Shown here: one piece after another, positions 53,083 to 60,913 of the stretch
How positions within the stretch are numbered: the stretch's first letter is position 1
Layout of the letters: every line of letters begins with the position of its first letter
DNA from: Polaribacter cellanae
GTDB taxonomy: Bacteria > Bacteroidota > Bacteroidia > Flavobacteriales > Flavobacteriaceae
Length of the DNA: 64,000 nt
Direction: 5' to 3'
Assembly (NCBI RefSeq): GCF_017569185.1
Contig: NZ_CP071869.1
Location: 1,292,001 to 1,356,000, forward strand
Translations under genes and position numbers: made by a program
The notes under the pieces: generated by a model
What the model was told of the DNA's origin: nothing
What the model saw: the letters and a program-made list of their open reading frames with translations, nothing else
The model's database searches: none

Positions 53083-54402
53083 TTATTCTTTAAAATACCA
53101 AAATGGAATTACAATATCTATGGTCTTAACAGCATTTTCTGTATCTTCTTTTAATCTTTTAATAATTAAATTGTGTTTTCCTTCAGAAAGATTCTTAGTG
53201 CTAATAAAAGTTTCGAAACCTAATTGTTTGTTCCTATTTTTGGTTACTACAAAATCTTCATCGACATTTAAAGTATCTATATAAACTTGATGCATTTTAT
53301 TAAAAATTTCTAGATATTTTTTTGTGAGACTATCTGTTTTCTTTGAAGATCTTAAATCGTATTGAATAATAGTTGTATGTAATCCTCTTCGATCTTCTTC
53401 TGGTTTTAAAGCTGGGTAAAATTTAAAAATTTGATTTTCTACCCTTTCTGAATACACTTTAAAAACCTTAATGTAAGAGCCTGTAATTACCTTCGATTGT
53501 ATACTCGCTCTTTTAACAAATTCTCCTTTTTTTAAAAGTAAATCTTCGTAATTAACAGGGTTTACGTATACAGAAGAAACATATTCTACATTTTCTAAAT
53601 AATTAGTATTCTTATACTTAAATGAAATAAGTATTAAAATAAATATATAAGAAGGCACTAAGAAAAAACTAATTTTCTTAGTAAATTTATTATCTAAAAA
53701 ATTGTAGACTAAAGGTCTATATAGAAAAGTTAGCGTTAAAAAACTAAAAACTTTATAGAAAGGAAAATAAATTTTAGAAAGCCATTTTTTTTTCTTTAAA
53801 TAACCTTGTGTAACAAAATCAACAAACATTAAAAATGTACCAATTCCCAGCAAAATCATTAAAGTTACACCAACAATTGTTCTTAGAGTTTCTGGTAAAC
53901 TATCGTTAGACAAAATTAAAGTGGCAATACCAACAAAGCACAATACTATAATAAAAATAGTAATTACATAGAATATCAATAAGAAAGAAATTGCAAATAA
54001 AACGCTACAATAATTCTCTAAATTACCTACATATCTATCAAAAGAAACTATGCGTTTTTGTAAGTATTTTGTAAATCTATTATGGTAGTTTAAAGTATCG
54101 AAATCTATATCTCCAGAAACGTATCTTAAACCAAGAGCACCAATCCATAAACCTCTTAAAACTACATGTACTAAAAGATTAAAAATTAAAATAGAGCAAG
54201 CAATAAAACTAACTATTAAAATACTGTAAGAATAAATTTCTTTGTTATTTTCGGCAATACTCATTTCTGTAATAAGCAATGGTATTGCAGTAAACAACCC
54301 AAAAATGGCAAACCCAGAAATTAGCAGTTCTAACTGCCAGCTTTCTTGCTGTAGCTTATCCAGTAACTCTCTAAATTTACTATCTTTATAATTGTTACTC
54401 AT
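53083..54402 (-). CDS. Multi-pass membrane protein of unknown function
   Basis: The 439-residue protein has no recognised domain. The N-terminal 35 residues are soluble and charged, then about seven hydrophobic segments (about 35-260), one of them LLVHVVLRGLWIGALGLRYV. A C-terminal soluble domain of about 170 residues ends in WYFKE. The GLWIGALGLRYV stretch may be a family hallmark. The M28 peptidase gene follows on the same strand. Confidence 0.75.
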   Translation of the reverse strand: MSNNYKDSKFRELLDKLQQESWQLELLISGFAIFGLFTAIPLLITEMSIAENNKEIYSYSILIVSFIACSILIFNLLVHVVLRGLWIGALGLRYVSGDIDFDTLNYHNRFTKYLQKRIVSFDRYVGNLENYCSVLFAISFLLIFYVITIFIIVLCFVGIATLILSNDSLPETLRTIVGVTLMILLGIGTFLMFVDFVTQGYLKKKKWLSKIYFPFYKVFSFLTLTFLYRPLVYNFLDNKFTKKISFFLVPSYIFILILISFKYKNTNYLENVEYVSSVYVNPVNYEDLLLKKGEFVKRASIQSKVITGSYIKVFKVYSERVENQIFKFYPALKPEEDRRGLHTTIIQYDLRSSKKTDSLTKKYLEIFNKMHQVYIDTLNVDEDFVVTKNRNKQLGFETFISTKNLSEGKHNLIIKRLKEDTENAVKTIDIVIPFWYFKE

Positions 54403-54442
54403 TTAAAAATATTTTTCTAAAGATAGTAACTTTATGAAACAC

Positions 54443-54474
54443 AAAAAAACCACTTCTAAAATAAAAAGTGGTTT
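54443..54474 (-). terminator. Terminator of the DUF6249 gene
   Basis: On the minus strand AAACCACTT pairs with AAGTGGTTT around an 10-nt loop, followed by T-run, 10 bp after the stop at 54484. Confidence 0.82.
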
Positions 54475-54483
54475 AAAATTATG

Positions 54484-54867
54484 TTATTCTTTGTCTAAAT
54501 TTTTAGTGATGTTAAAACCTATTAACAAAGAGGCTCCTGCACATAAAAAAATAGATGCTAAGTAAAAAGTTTCGGTTTGTATATAATTACTTGGTCTATT
54601 TTGGTAACCTCCAGTATAACCGAAATTATAACTTAAAAGTGCTCCCAATAAAACACCCACACCAATTCCCATTGCCAATAAACCTAAGTTTAATATTAAA
54701 ACTTTCCAAAAAGGCGCTGCTTTTCTGTTTCGAGCCGTTATAAAAATAGAAGCATCTGCTCCTTTTTCTATTAATGCCAAACGTTCTTTATTTCTTGTTG
54801 AAAAATACAAATAGAATACTCCAAAGATTACCGCAAATAAAAATATAAATACTATTTCTGGTCCCAT
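54484..54867 (-). CDS. DUF6249-type small membrane protein
   Basis: 127 residues. First helix (about 4-22), then the block RNKERLALIEKGADASIF (26-43), a second helix (about 55-80) and a third near the C-terminus. The layout and the ERLALIEKGAD block fit DUF6249, common in Bacteroidetes near ECF sigma factors. A minus-strand ECF-type promoter at 54910-54939 matches that of the divergent sigma gene, so this is likely part of its regulon. Function unknown. Confidence 0.78.
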   Translation of the reverse strand: MGPEIVFIFLFAVIFGVFYLYFSTRNKERLALIEKGADASIFITARNRKAAPFWKVLILNLGLLAMGIGVGVLLGALLSYNFGYTGGYQNRPSNYIQTETFYLASIFLCAGASLLIGFNITKNLDKE

Positions 54868-54909
54868 AATTTAATGTTTTAAAATGATTAATTTTATTGT
54901 GTTTGTAGC

Positions 54910-54939
54910 TTTGACGATTACTTTTGAAAGAAGGTTACA
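54910..54939 (-). promoter_or_regulatory. ECF-type promoter of the DUF6249 gene (TGTAACC-N16-CGTCAAA)
   Basis: The minus strand carries TGTAACC (54939-54933), a 16-nt spacer and CGTCAAA (54916-54910). It has the same spacing and element sequences as the plus-strand promoter at 54971-55000. The ATG is 42 nt downstream. Confidence 0.6.
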
Positions 54940-54970
54940 AAAAATTGAAATTATTTTTTTTAGCAAAAAG

Positions 54971-55000
54971 TGTAACCTATTTTTAACAAGCACAGTCTAA
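54971..55000 (+). promoter_or_regulatory. ECF-type autoregulatory promoter of the sigma gene (TGTAACC-N16-AGTCTAA)
   Basis: TGTAACC (54971-54977), 16-nt spacer and AGTCTAA (54994-55000) directly before the sigma ATG at 55008. This is a mirror-image match of 54910-54939. Confidence 0.6.
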
Positions 55001-55007
55001 GTATAAA

Positions 55008-55589
55008 ATGACTAACAACGACCAACTAATTATTAACAAAGTTCTAAAAGGAAATACAAACGCCTTTTCAGAATTAATAGACACCTACAAGGATTTGGTG
55101 TTTTCGTTGGCAATAAAAATGACTAAAAACAGAGAAGAAGCAGAAGAAATAAGTCAAGATACATTTATAAAAGCATATAAAAATTTGAGTAAATTTAAAG
55201 GAGACTCTAAATTTTCTACTTGGTTATACAGAATTACATACCATACGTGTTTAGATGCTCTTAAGAAAAATAAAAAGCATTCCAATTCGTTTGAGTTTAA
55301 TGAGATTACTTTACATCAAATACAAACAACAGATAATGCTTTGCAAGCTTTAGAAAGAAAAGAACGTGCAAAAATAATGGACAAATGTTTATTACAATTA
55401 CCTGAAGACGAGCGTTCTATTTTATGGTTATTTTATTACAAAGAATTAAGTTTGAAAGAAATTATTGAAGTAACTTCGTTGTCGGAAGCAAATATAAAAG
55501 TGAAATTACACAGAGGTAGAAAGAAATTATTAACGATTGTTAAAGACACTTTCGAACCAGAAAATATAGCACATTATGGAAAAAAATAA
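55008..55589 (+). CDS. ECF sigma factor (sigma-70 family)
   Basis: 193 residues. Region 2 is seen as FSELIDTYKDLVFSLAIKMT with the -10 helix EISQDTFIKAYKNLSKFKG, and region 4 as LPEDERSILWLFYYKELSLK with a helix-turn-helix (TSLSEANIKVKLHRGRKKL). No region 1 or 3, so it is an ECF-type factor. The downstream transmembrane protein overlaps it by 14 bp and is the likely anti-sigma. The promoter at 54971 suggests autoregulation. Confidence 0.93.
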   Translation: MTNNDQLIINKVLKGNTNAFSELIDTYKDLVFSLAIKMTKNREEAEEISQDTFIKAYKNLSKFKGDSKFSTWLYRITYHTCLDALKKNKKHSNSFEFNEITLHQIQTTDNALQALERKERAKIMDKCLLQLPEDERSILWLFYYKELSLKEIIEVTSLSEANIKVKLHRGRKKLLTIVKDTFEPENIAHYGKK

Positions 55590-55986
55590 ACATATAGACG
55601 AATTAGACGCTTTTGCAAAAAAGTATGTAAAAGAAATTAAAATAGAAAAAGCACCAGCAGATTTTACATCTTCTATAATAAATACGATTGCAGAAGAGAA
55701 AAGAAATGCCGTTTTTAAAACCTCTACATTAATTTCTAAAAAAGGGTGGTTTTTAATCGCTGCTTCTTTAATTTCAGTTGTTTTTATACCTTTTACAAAT
55801 TCAAAAGAAAACACACTTTCGTTTCTAAAAATAGATTTCTCTTTTTTAGAAAAATTTCAAAATGTTAATATGTTTGAAGGAATTACAATTTCCAATACCG
55901 TTTATTATTCCGTATTTTTCTTTGGGTTTATGTTGTTATTTCAACTTGTGTTTTTAAAAAAATATTTCGAAAAAAGAACGAATTAA
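55576..55986 (+). CDS. Putative anti-sigma membrane protein
   Basis: The 136-residue protein has an N-terminal cytosolic part (about 1-55; HIDELDAFAKKYVKEIK and a short helix), a membrane helix (about 57-75; GWFLIAASLISVVFIPF) and a second near the C-terminus (about 108-128). No zinc-finger His-Cys motif of classic anti-sigma factors is present, so the assignment rests on position, since it overlaps the sigma gene by 14 bp, and topology. Its end overlaps the convergent DUF2914 gene. Confidence 0.65.
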   Translation: MEKNKHIDELDAFAKKYVKEIKIEKAPADFTSSIINTIAEEKRNAVFKTSTLISKKGWFLIAASLISVVFIPFTNSKENTLSFLKIDFSFLEKFQNVNMFEGITISNTVYYSVFFFGFMLLFQLVFLKKYFEKRTN

Positions 55987-57098
55987 AATTCTCTCGTAAT
56001 TATGTGCGGTTTTAAATTAGGTTTGTTAATATTTATATTAAAATCTACAACTCCCAAAACCAAACCTTCCTCGGTTATTACATCTACTTTCCATTCGCCA
56101 TTTATTAGGTTACTCTTATAGCTATAACCTCTATAACCACTATCTCTTCCGCCAACAATCTCGAAACCAATTTTATCTAAAGTCTTCCATTTTTCGGTTT
56201 TTGGATTGTACCATTTCCAAACATGGTAAATCTTTTTCTTTAAATCTGTAGGAGCAAAAATGGAAGTAAAAACATATACTTTTTGGTTTGATTTTCTATA
56301 AAAATCTACCTTATGATCTCGCCAAAAAATGTACCAATCGTCCACTTCATACGTTACAATATATTTACCATTTTTCTTAGCAATACTGTGTGCCACCAAA
56401 CCTTTATCTAAAGCCAATGGAACTGGAGGAATTAACCTAAAATAATAAAATGTATTAATTAATATATATATCGCTAAAATCATTCCCAACATCTTCCATT
56501 TTACAATTTCTATTCTTGTAGAGGCACTGCTTCTGTACACCAAAACAATTAAAAGTAAAGTAGATGCCAAACTTAAAATTCCTGAAATTATAAAAATGTT
56601 GGTATTCATTTCCTTTAAAATTACAGGAACAAAAAAGCTTAAAAAAGTAAAATTGACGAAAAAATAAGCACAAAATTGCAAATATCTATTTGAAATTCTT
56701 TTCTTAAAAAGTTCGTTTGCAATTAAAAGAAAGATTAAAATTAAAAAGAAAGAAGCCGTTTTAGATATTGAAACACTTCTCGAAAAATAAATAACGTACG
56801 CACTCGATAACCCTCCTAAAAAAAACTGAACCGCCAAAGGCAAATATTTTCCATAAAGTTGTATAAATTTATTTTTCCATTTCTCACTGTCTACTAAATT
56901 ATAAAAGTAGATACTTATGGTAAGCAATGTCATATACGTACATAAAATAACATTATCATACAACCTATCAATTCTTCCTAAGGTGAGAGAATCCCAAGTA
57001 AAACCGGCAATAAAAAATAAAAGAGGCGCATATTTTTTTCGTCTTATTAAAAAAAGACCAAACTTACTGTCTTTGTATTTTAACAATTTATTATCCAT
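55983..57098 (-). CDS. Membrane protein with C-terminal DUF2914 domain
   Basis: 371 residues: about seven hydrophobic segments in the first 250, then a soluble domain with HVWKWYNPKTEKWKTLDKI and GGRDSGYRGYSYKS followed by the strand GEWKVDVITEEG. This is the DUF2914 pattern of a beta-sandwich with conserved Trp and GGRxxGYRxYS. Role unknown; presence of the domain outside the membrane is likely. It overlaps the convergent anti-sigma gene by 4 bp. Confidence 0.8.
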   Translation of the reverse strand: MDNKLLKYKDSKFGLFLIRRKKYAPLLFFIAGFTWDSLTLGRIDRLYDNVILCTYMTLLTISIYFYNLVDSEKWKNKFIQLYGKYLPLAVQFFLGGLSSAYVIYFSRSVSISKTASFFLILIFLLIANELFKKRISNRYLQFCAYFFVNFTFLSFFVPVILKEMNTNIFIISGILSLASTLLLIVLVYRSSASTRIEIVKWKMLGMILAIYILINTFYYFRLIPPVPLALDKGLVAHSIAKKNGKYIVTYEVDDWYIFWRDHKVDFYRKSNQKVYVFTSIFAPTDLKKKIYHVWKWYNPKTEKWKTLDKIGFEIVGGRDSGYRGYSYKSNLINGEWKVDVITEEGLVLGVVDFNININKPNLKPHIITREF

Positions 57099-57247
57099 GA
57101 ATTGGTGCTATGTTGAGGATAAGAAATATACATAAATTTTATCAATACGATAATAAATATAAAATCATTTTTTTTTTGAAGTAATACAGCGATCATTTGT
57201 ATTTTTAAGGTCGAATTTAAGAACAAACATTTTTCAATTTTATAGAA

Positions 57248-58006
57248 ATGAAAATAATTATATCTCCAGCAAAATCTTTAGATTTCGAAAATAAAGTACC
57301 AACAAGTTTACATACACAGCCTCGTTTTTTAGATAAATCTGAAAAATTGAATAAAAAATTAAAAACGCTTTCAAAAAATAAATTAGCAGATTTAATGAAA
57401 ATTTCCGATGATTTGGCTTCCTTAAATTATGAAAGAAACCAAGAATGGGAAACCCCTTTTACAGAAAAGAATGCGAAACAAGCTATTTATGCTTTTACTG
57501 GAGCCGTTTTTCAAGGAATTGATGTAAATACTATTGACGAAAAAAAATTACCACTTTTACAAAAACGCTTGCGAATTTTATCTGGTTTGTATGGTTTGTT
57601 AAAGCCTTTAGATTTAATTATGCCTTACAGATTAGAAATGGGCACAAAACTTAAAGTTGGTAGAAAAGAAAACTTATATAAATTTTGGGATGATACTTTG
57701 GCTAAATCTTTAAATGAAGAATTGGAAGAAGGCGAATTATTAATCAATTTAGCAAGTGCAGAATATTTTAAAGCCTTACCCAAAAAGGTATTAAAAGTGC
57801 CAATGATTACACCTGTTTTTAAAGACTTTAAAAACGGACAATACAAAACTATAATGACGTATGCTAAAATGGCTCGTGGATTTATGGTACGTTATATTAT
57901 AGAAAATAACGTAAAAACATTAGAAGAATTAAAAGGTTTTAATGTTGAAGGATATGGTTTTTCTGAGGAAATGTCATCAGAAAATGAATTGGTTTTTACG
58001 AGGTAG
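57248..58006 (+). CDS. yaaA: Peroxide stress protein YaaA (DUF328/UPF0246)
   Basis: The 252-residue protein begins MKIIISPAKSLDFE, the family hallmark, with YERNQEW, AIYAFTGAVFQGID, the LRILSGLYGLLKPLD block and YAKMARGFMVRYII further on. In E. coli YaaA limits free iron and DNA damage under hydrogen peroxide stress. Single gene, with the toxin-antitoxin pair following after 74 bp. Confidence 0.94.
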   Translation: MKIIISPAKSLDFENKVPTSLHTQPRFLDKSEKLNKKLKTLSKNKLADLMKISDDLASLNYERNQEWETPFTEKNAKQAIYAFTGAVFQGIDVNTIDEKKLPLLQKRLRILSGLYGLLKPLDLIMPYRLEMGTKLKVGRKENLYKFWDDTLAKSLNEELEEGELLINLASAEYFKALPKKVLKVPMITPVFKDFKNGQYKTIMTYAKMARGFMVRYIIENNVKTLEELKGFNVEGYGFSEEMSSENELVFTR

Positions 58007-58055
58007 AAATATCGATAACCCTTCATTACCAATAGCTACCTAAAATAAAATTCAG

Positions 58056-58063
58056 TATATTTG
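58056..58063 (+). promoter_or_regulatory. -7 element TATATTTG of the toxin-antitoxin pair
   Basis: TATATTTG fits TAnnTTTG and ends 17 nt before the antitoxin ATG at 58081. Confidence 0.45.
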
Positions 58064-58080
58064 AATAAATACTTATAATT

Positions 58081-58320
58081 ATGACTGTTGCTGAAAAATA
58101 CATCGTAAATACATATTCGAACCTTTTTGAAGGTTTAAATTCAATAAGTAAAATTGAATTATTAGAGAAACTTGCAAAATCTTTAAAAAAAGAAGTAAAG
58201 AATAAAAATGAAGATTTTTTTAAATCTTTTGGTGCCTTTGGTTCTGAAAAACCAGCAGAAGAAATCTCGGAGCAAATTAAAAAAAATAGAAGATTTACAT
58301 CTAAAGATTTAAAATTATAA
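58081..58320 (+). CDS. Putative antitoxin of the PIN toxin
   Basis: The 79-residue, lysine-rich, mostly helical protein (KIELLEKLAKSLKKEVK) ends in a disordered segment EQIKKNRRFTSKDLKL of the type that wraps around PIN toxins. No DNA-binding motif is obvious. It sits 7 bp upstream of the PIN gene, the usual antitoxin place. Assignment is from context. Confidence 0.7.
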   Translation: MTVAEKYIVNTYSNLFEGLNSISKIELLEKLAKSLKKEVKNKNEDFFKSFGAFGSEKPAEEISEQIKKNRRFTSKDLKL

Positions 58321-58327
58321 CCTACTT

Positions 58328-58732
58328 ATGCAGTATTTGTTAGACACTAATATCTGTATATTTTTTCTTCGTGGTAAATTGAATCTTGACGAAATAATTA
58401 AAAATAAAGGTGTAGAAAATTGTTTTATATCAGAATTAACTGTTTTTGAATTAAAATTTGGTGCAGAAAATAGTGAGAATCGAAAGAAATCTCATCAAGC
58501 TGTCTCAAAATTTGTTAGTGGATTATCAATTATTCCAATTTTTGGAGTCGTTGAAAAATATGCTGAAGAAAAAGTTAAATTGAGAAAAAAAGGCACACCA
58601 ATGCATGATGAATTTGATTTGATAATTGGATTAACAGCAATTGTAAATGACTTGACATTAGTGACTGATAATGTAAAAGATTTCAAATATTTAAATGATC
58701 TCAAAATTGATAATTGGTTTCAACGAGAATAA
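58328..58732 (+). CDS. PIN-domain (VapC-like) ribonuclease toxin
   Basis: The 134-residue protein has all PIN acidic residues: Asp6 (YLLDTNIC), Glu41 (TVFELKFG), Asp97 (EFDLIIG) and Asp114 (LVTDNVKDF). VapC-like toxins cleave tRNA or rRNA to slow growth when antitoxin is lost. Preceded by its small partner. Appears intact, unlike the decayed PIN remnant at 10329-10530. Confidence 0.9.
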   Translation: MQYLLDTNICIFFLRGKLNLDEIIKNKGVENCFISELTVFELKFGAENSENRKKSHQAVSKFVSGLSIIPIFGVVEKYAEEKVKLRKKGTPMHDEFDLIIGLTAIVNDLTLVTDNVKDFKYLNDLKIDNWFQRE

Positions 58733-58803
58733 TTTTTACTCCAAGCCTTATTATATTAAAATAACTTGTAAATTAAAAATTACAGTTAACAACAGACTAA
58801 AAA

Positions 58804-60228
58804 TCAACAATCCACCATTCTAACAGTCACTGCCAAACCACCTTCCGAAGTTTCTTTGTAGTTTTTATTCATGTCTTTTGCGGTTTCCCACATCGTATCA
58901 ATTACTTTATCTAAAGGAACTTTTACGTCTTTTGGGTCGGTTTCTAAAGCCATTTCTGCTGCATTAATTGCTTTAATTGCGCCCATTGCATTTCTTTCGA
59001 TACAAGGTATTTGTACCAAACCTCCAATTGGATCGCAAGTCAGCCCTAAATGATGCTCCATTGCAATTTCTGCGGCAACCAAACATTGTGCAGCTGTACC
59101 ACCTAATAATTCTGTTAAAGCAGCTGCAGCCATTGCAGAAGAAACACCAATTTCTGCTTGGCAACCACCCATTGCTGCAGAAATTGTGGCATTTTTCTTA
59201 AAAATGCTGCCAATTTCGCCAGCTGTTAATAAGAATTTTTTAACGTGTTCGAAATCTGCGTCGTGATTTTCTATTACCAAATAATACATTAAAACAGCAG
59301 GAATTACGCCTGCACTTCCATTTGTTGGTGCAGTTACTACTCTTCCTAAAGAAGCGTTTACTTCATTTACAGAAAGTGCAAAACAACTTACCCATTTTAA
59401 AATTTCACGGAATTTTACTTCTGTACTTCTTATGGAAGTAATCCATTCTTTTGGATTGGTATAAGTTGTATCTTTTATTAGTTTCAAATGTGTATCGTAA
59501 GCACGTCTTTTTACATTTAAACCTCCAGGCAGTTTTCCTTCTGTATGGCAACCAATGTACATACATTCTAACATGGTTTCCCAGATTCTGTTGAGCTCAA
59601 AATCGATTTCTTTTGCGTCTCTTAATTCTAATTCGTTTTTAAAAACAATATCAGAAATCATTAAGTTATTTTTTTCGCAATATTCTTCTAACTGAGTCGC
59701 TTTATTTACTGGAAAAGGAAAGTTCTTTTTATTAATTTCTATTGCTGACTCTAAATTATCGTTTTCTTGAACGATAAATCCTCCACCAATAGAAAAATAG
59801 GTTTGTGTAGATATTTCTTCTCCCTTAGAAAAACCTCTAAACGTCATTCCATTGGAATGAAAAGGTAAAAAATCTCGATTGAAACGAATGGAATTTTCAG
59901 GAAAAACTACCGTTTTTCCTCCTTTAAAAAGAATTTCTTTTTGTGTATTTATTCTATCAACAATTATAAAAACATCTTCAATAGGCACATATTCTGGGTC
60001 TGCCTCACTCAGTCCTAAAAGAATTGCCAAATCTGTGGCATGTCCTTTTCCTGTTAAAGATAAAGAACCATATAAATCGACTTTTATTTTATCAATTAAA
60101 TCGAACTTTTTGTTTTCTTTAATTTTTTGAACCCAAGCTTCTGCAGCTCTCCAAGGACCTAATGTATGTGAGCTTGATGGACCTACACCAATCTTTAACA
60201 TATCAAAAATACTAATAAATTGCGACAT
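58804..60228 (-). CDS. sdaA: L-serine ammonia-lyase (iron-sulfur type)
   Basis: From the ATG at 60228 the protein has 474 residues. An N-terminal domain has the conserved GVGPSSSHTLGPWRAA. The catalytic alpha part has GCHTEGKLPGGLNVKRRAYD, the SAGVIPAVLMYYL block, and cysteines for the 4Fe-4S cluster in GGCQAEIG, LTCDPIGG and QIPCIERNAMGA. It deaminates serine to pyruvate. An upstream in-frame start at 60273 would run into the terminator at 60263-60294, so 60228 is preferred. Confidence 0.95.
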   Translation of the reverse strand: MSQFISIFDMLKIGVGPSSSHTLGPWRAAEAWVQKIKENKKFDLIDKIKVDLYGSLSLTGKGHATDLAILLGLSEADPEYVPIEDVFIIVDRINTQKEILFKGGKTVVFPENSIRFNRDFLPFHSNGMTFRGFSKGEEISTQTYFSIGGGFIVQENDNLESAIEINKKNFPFPVNKATQLEEYCEKNNLMISDIVFKNELELRDAKEIDFELNRIWETMLECMYIGCHTEGKLPGGLNVKRRAYDTHLKLIKDTTYTNPKEWITSIRSTEVKFREILKWVSCFALSVNEVNASLGRVVTAPTNGSAGVIPAVLMYYLVIENHDADFEHVKKFLLTAGEIGSIFKKNATISAAMGGCQAEIGVSSAMAAAALTELLGGTAAQCLVAAEIAMEHHLGLTCDPIGGLVQIPCIERNAMGAIKAINAAEMALETDPKDVKVPLDKVIDTMWETAKDMNKNYKETSEGGLAVTVRMVDC

Positions 60229-60262
60229 TCTTAAAAATGATTTAAAAGTTTGCTGTAAATGT

Positions 60263-60294
60263 AAAAAATCCAACTCAATGAGTTGGATTTTTTT
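60263..60294 (-). terminator. Terminator of the DUF2853 gene
   Basis: ATCCAACTCA and TGAGTTGGAT form a near-perfect palindrome flanked by A6 and T6. On the minus strand it follows the DUF2853 stop (60319) by 25 bp. Confidence 0.85.
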
Positions 60295-60318
60295 ATATAA
60301 TATAAAAAGAATTTATTT

Positions 60319-60660
60319 CTACATTCCGTAAACCGACTCTTTATCAAACTTTTTAACTAACATATAGTAAACTACTGCTCTGTACTTTTTTCTTTCAGAT
60401 TTTCCAATTCTCTCCATTACTTCCTCAATACCTTCATCTAACTCCTTACTATCTGCTAAACCTAACTTTTTAATTAAAAAGTTATTTTTTACAGTTGCCA
60501 ATTCTTTTGCATCAGAACCAGAAACAGTTTCTGCATCTGCTTTATAAATAGATGGTCCAAGACCTTTTGTTACAGCAGCTAATAATTCTGTATTAGAACG
60601 TAAGTTTCTATCGTCCATAAATTTCTTGTACAGTGCTACTTTTTCGTCGAATTTACTCAT
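60319..60660 (-). CDS. DUF2853 family protein
   Basis: The 113-residue soluble, mostly helical protein has the DUF2853 wording: YKKFMDDRNLRSNTELLAAV, GLGPSIYKADAETVSGSD, LATVKNNFLIKKLG and ERKKYRAVVYYMLV. No function is known. Monocistronic, ending at the terminator at 60263. It is divergent from dnaK, and the 253-bp gap between them holds the sigma-54-like site. Confidence 0.88.
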   Translation of the reverse strand: MSKFDEKVALYKKFMDDRNLRSNTELLAAVTKGLGPSIYKADAETVSGSDAKELATVKNNFLIKKLGLADSKELDEGIEEVMERIGKSERKKYRAVVYYMLVKKFDKESVYGM

Positions 60661-60845
60661 GTTTTTCTGTGGTTTTATTATTTGTATTTAATTTCATTCT
60701 AAAAGAACAATTCAAATATATGAAAAATAATTATTCATTTCAAATATTCTTCTATTCAATGCTTTAGACACTGTTTTGTGTCATTATGTCACATCAAAAA
60801 TTAAAATTGTTTTTAAAAACTGACATTTTCCAAAGAAAAAACGGT

Positions 60846-60860
60846 TGGCACACACTTTGA
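60846..60860 (+). promoter_or_regulatory. Sigma-54-like -24/-12 element in front of dnaK
   Basis: TGGCACACACTTTGA follows the TGGCAC-N5-TTGC pattern with the right 10-bp GG-to-G spacing. Only the last position departs (A for the usual C). The expected start of transcription is near 60871, 43 nt before the dnaK ATG. No enhancer-binding site was identified. Confidence 0.45.
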
Positions 60861-60913
60861 CTAACTGTAATTGTAAAATTGAAAAACGAATTTAAAATTA
60901 TAAAATAAGTATT

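Noticed and set aside
60228..60273. Upstream start for L-serine dehydratase at 60273
   Set aside because: It would place the coding start inside the DUF2853 terminator and adds a non-conserved leader before the family start MSQFISIFDML.
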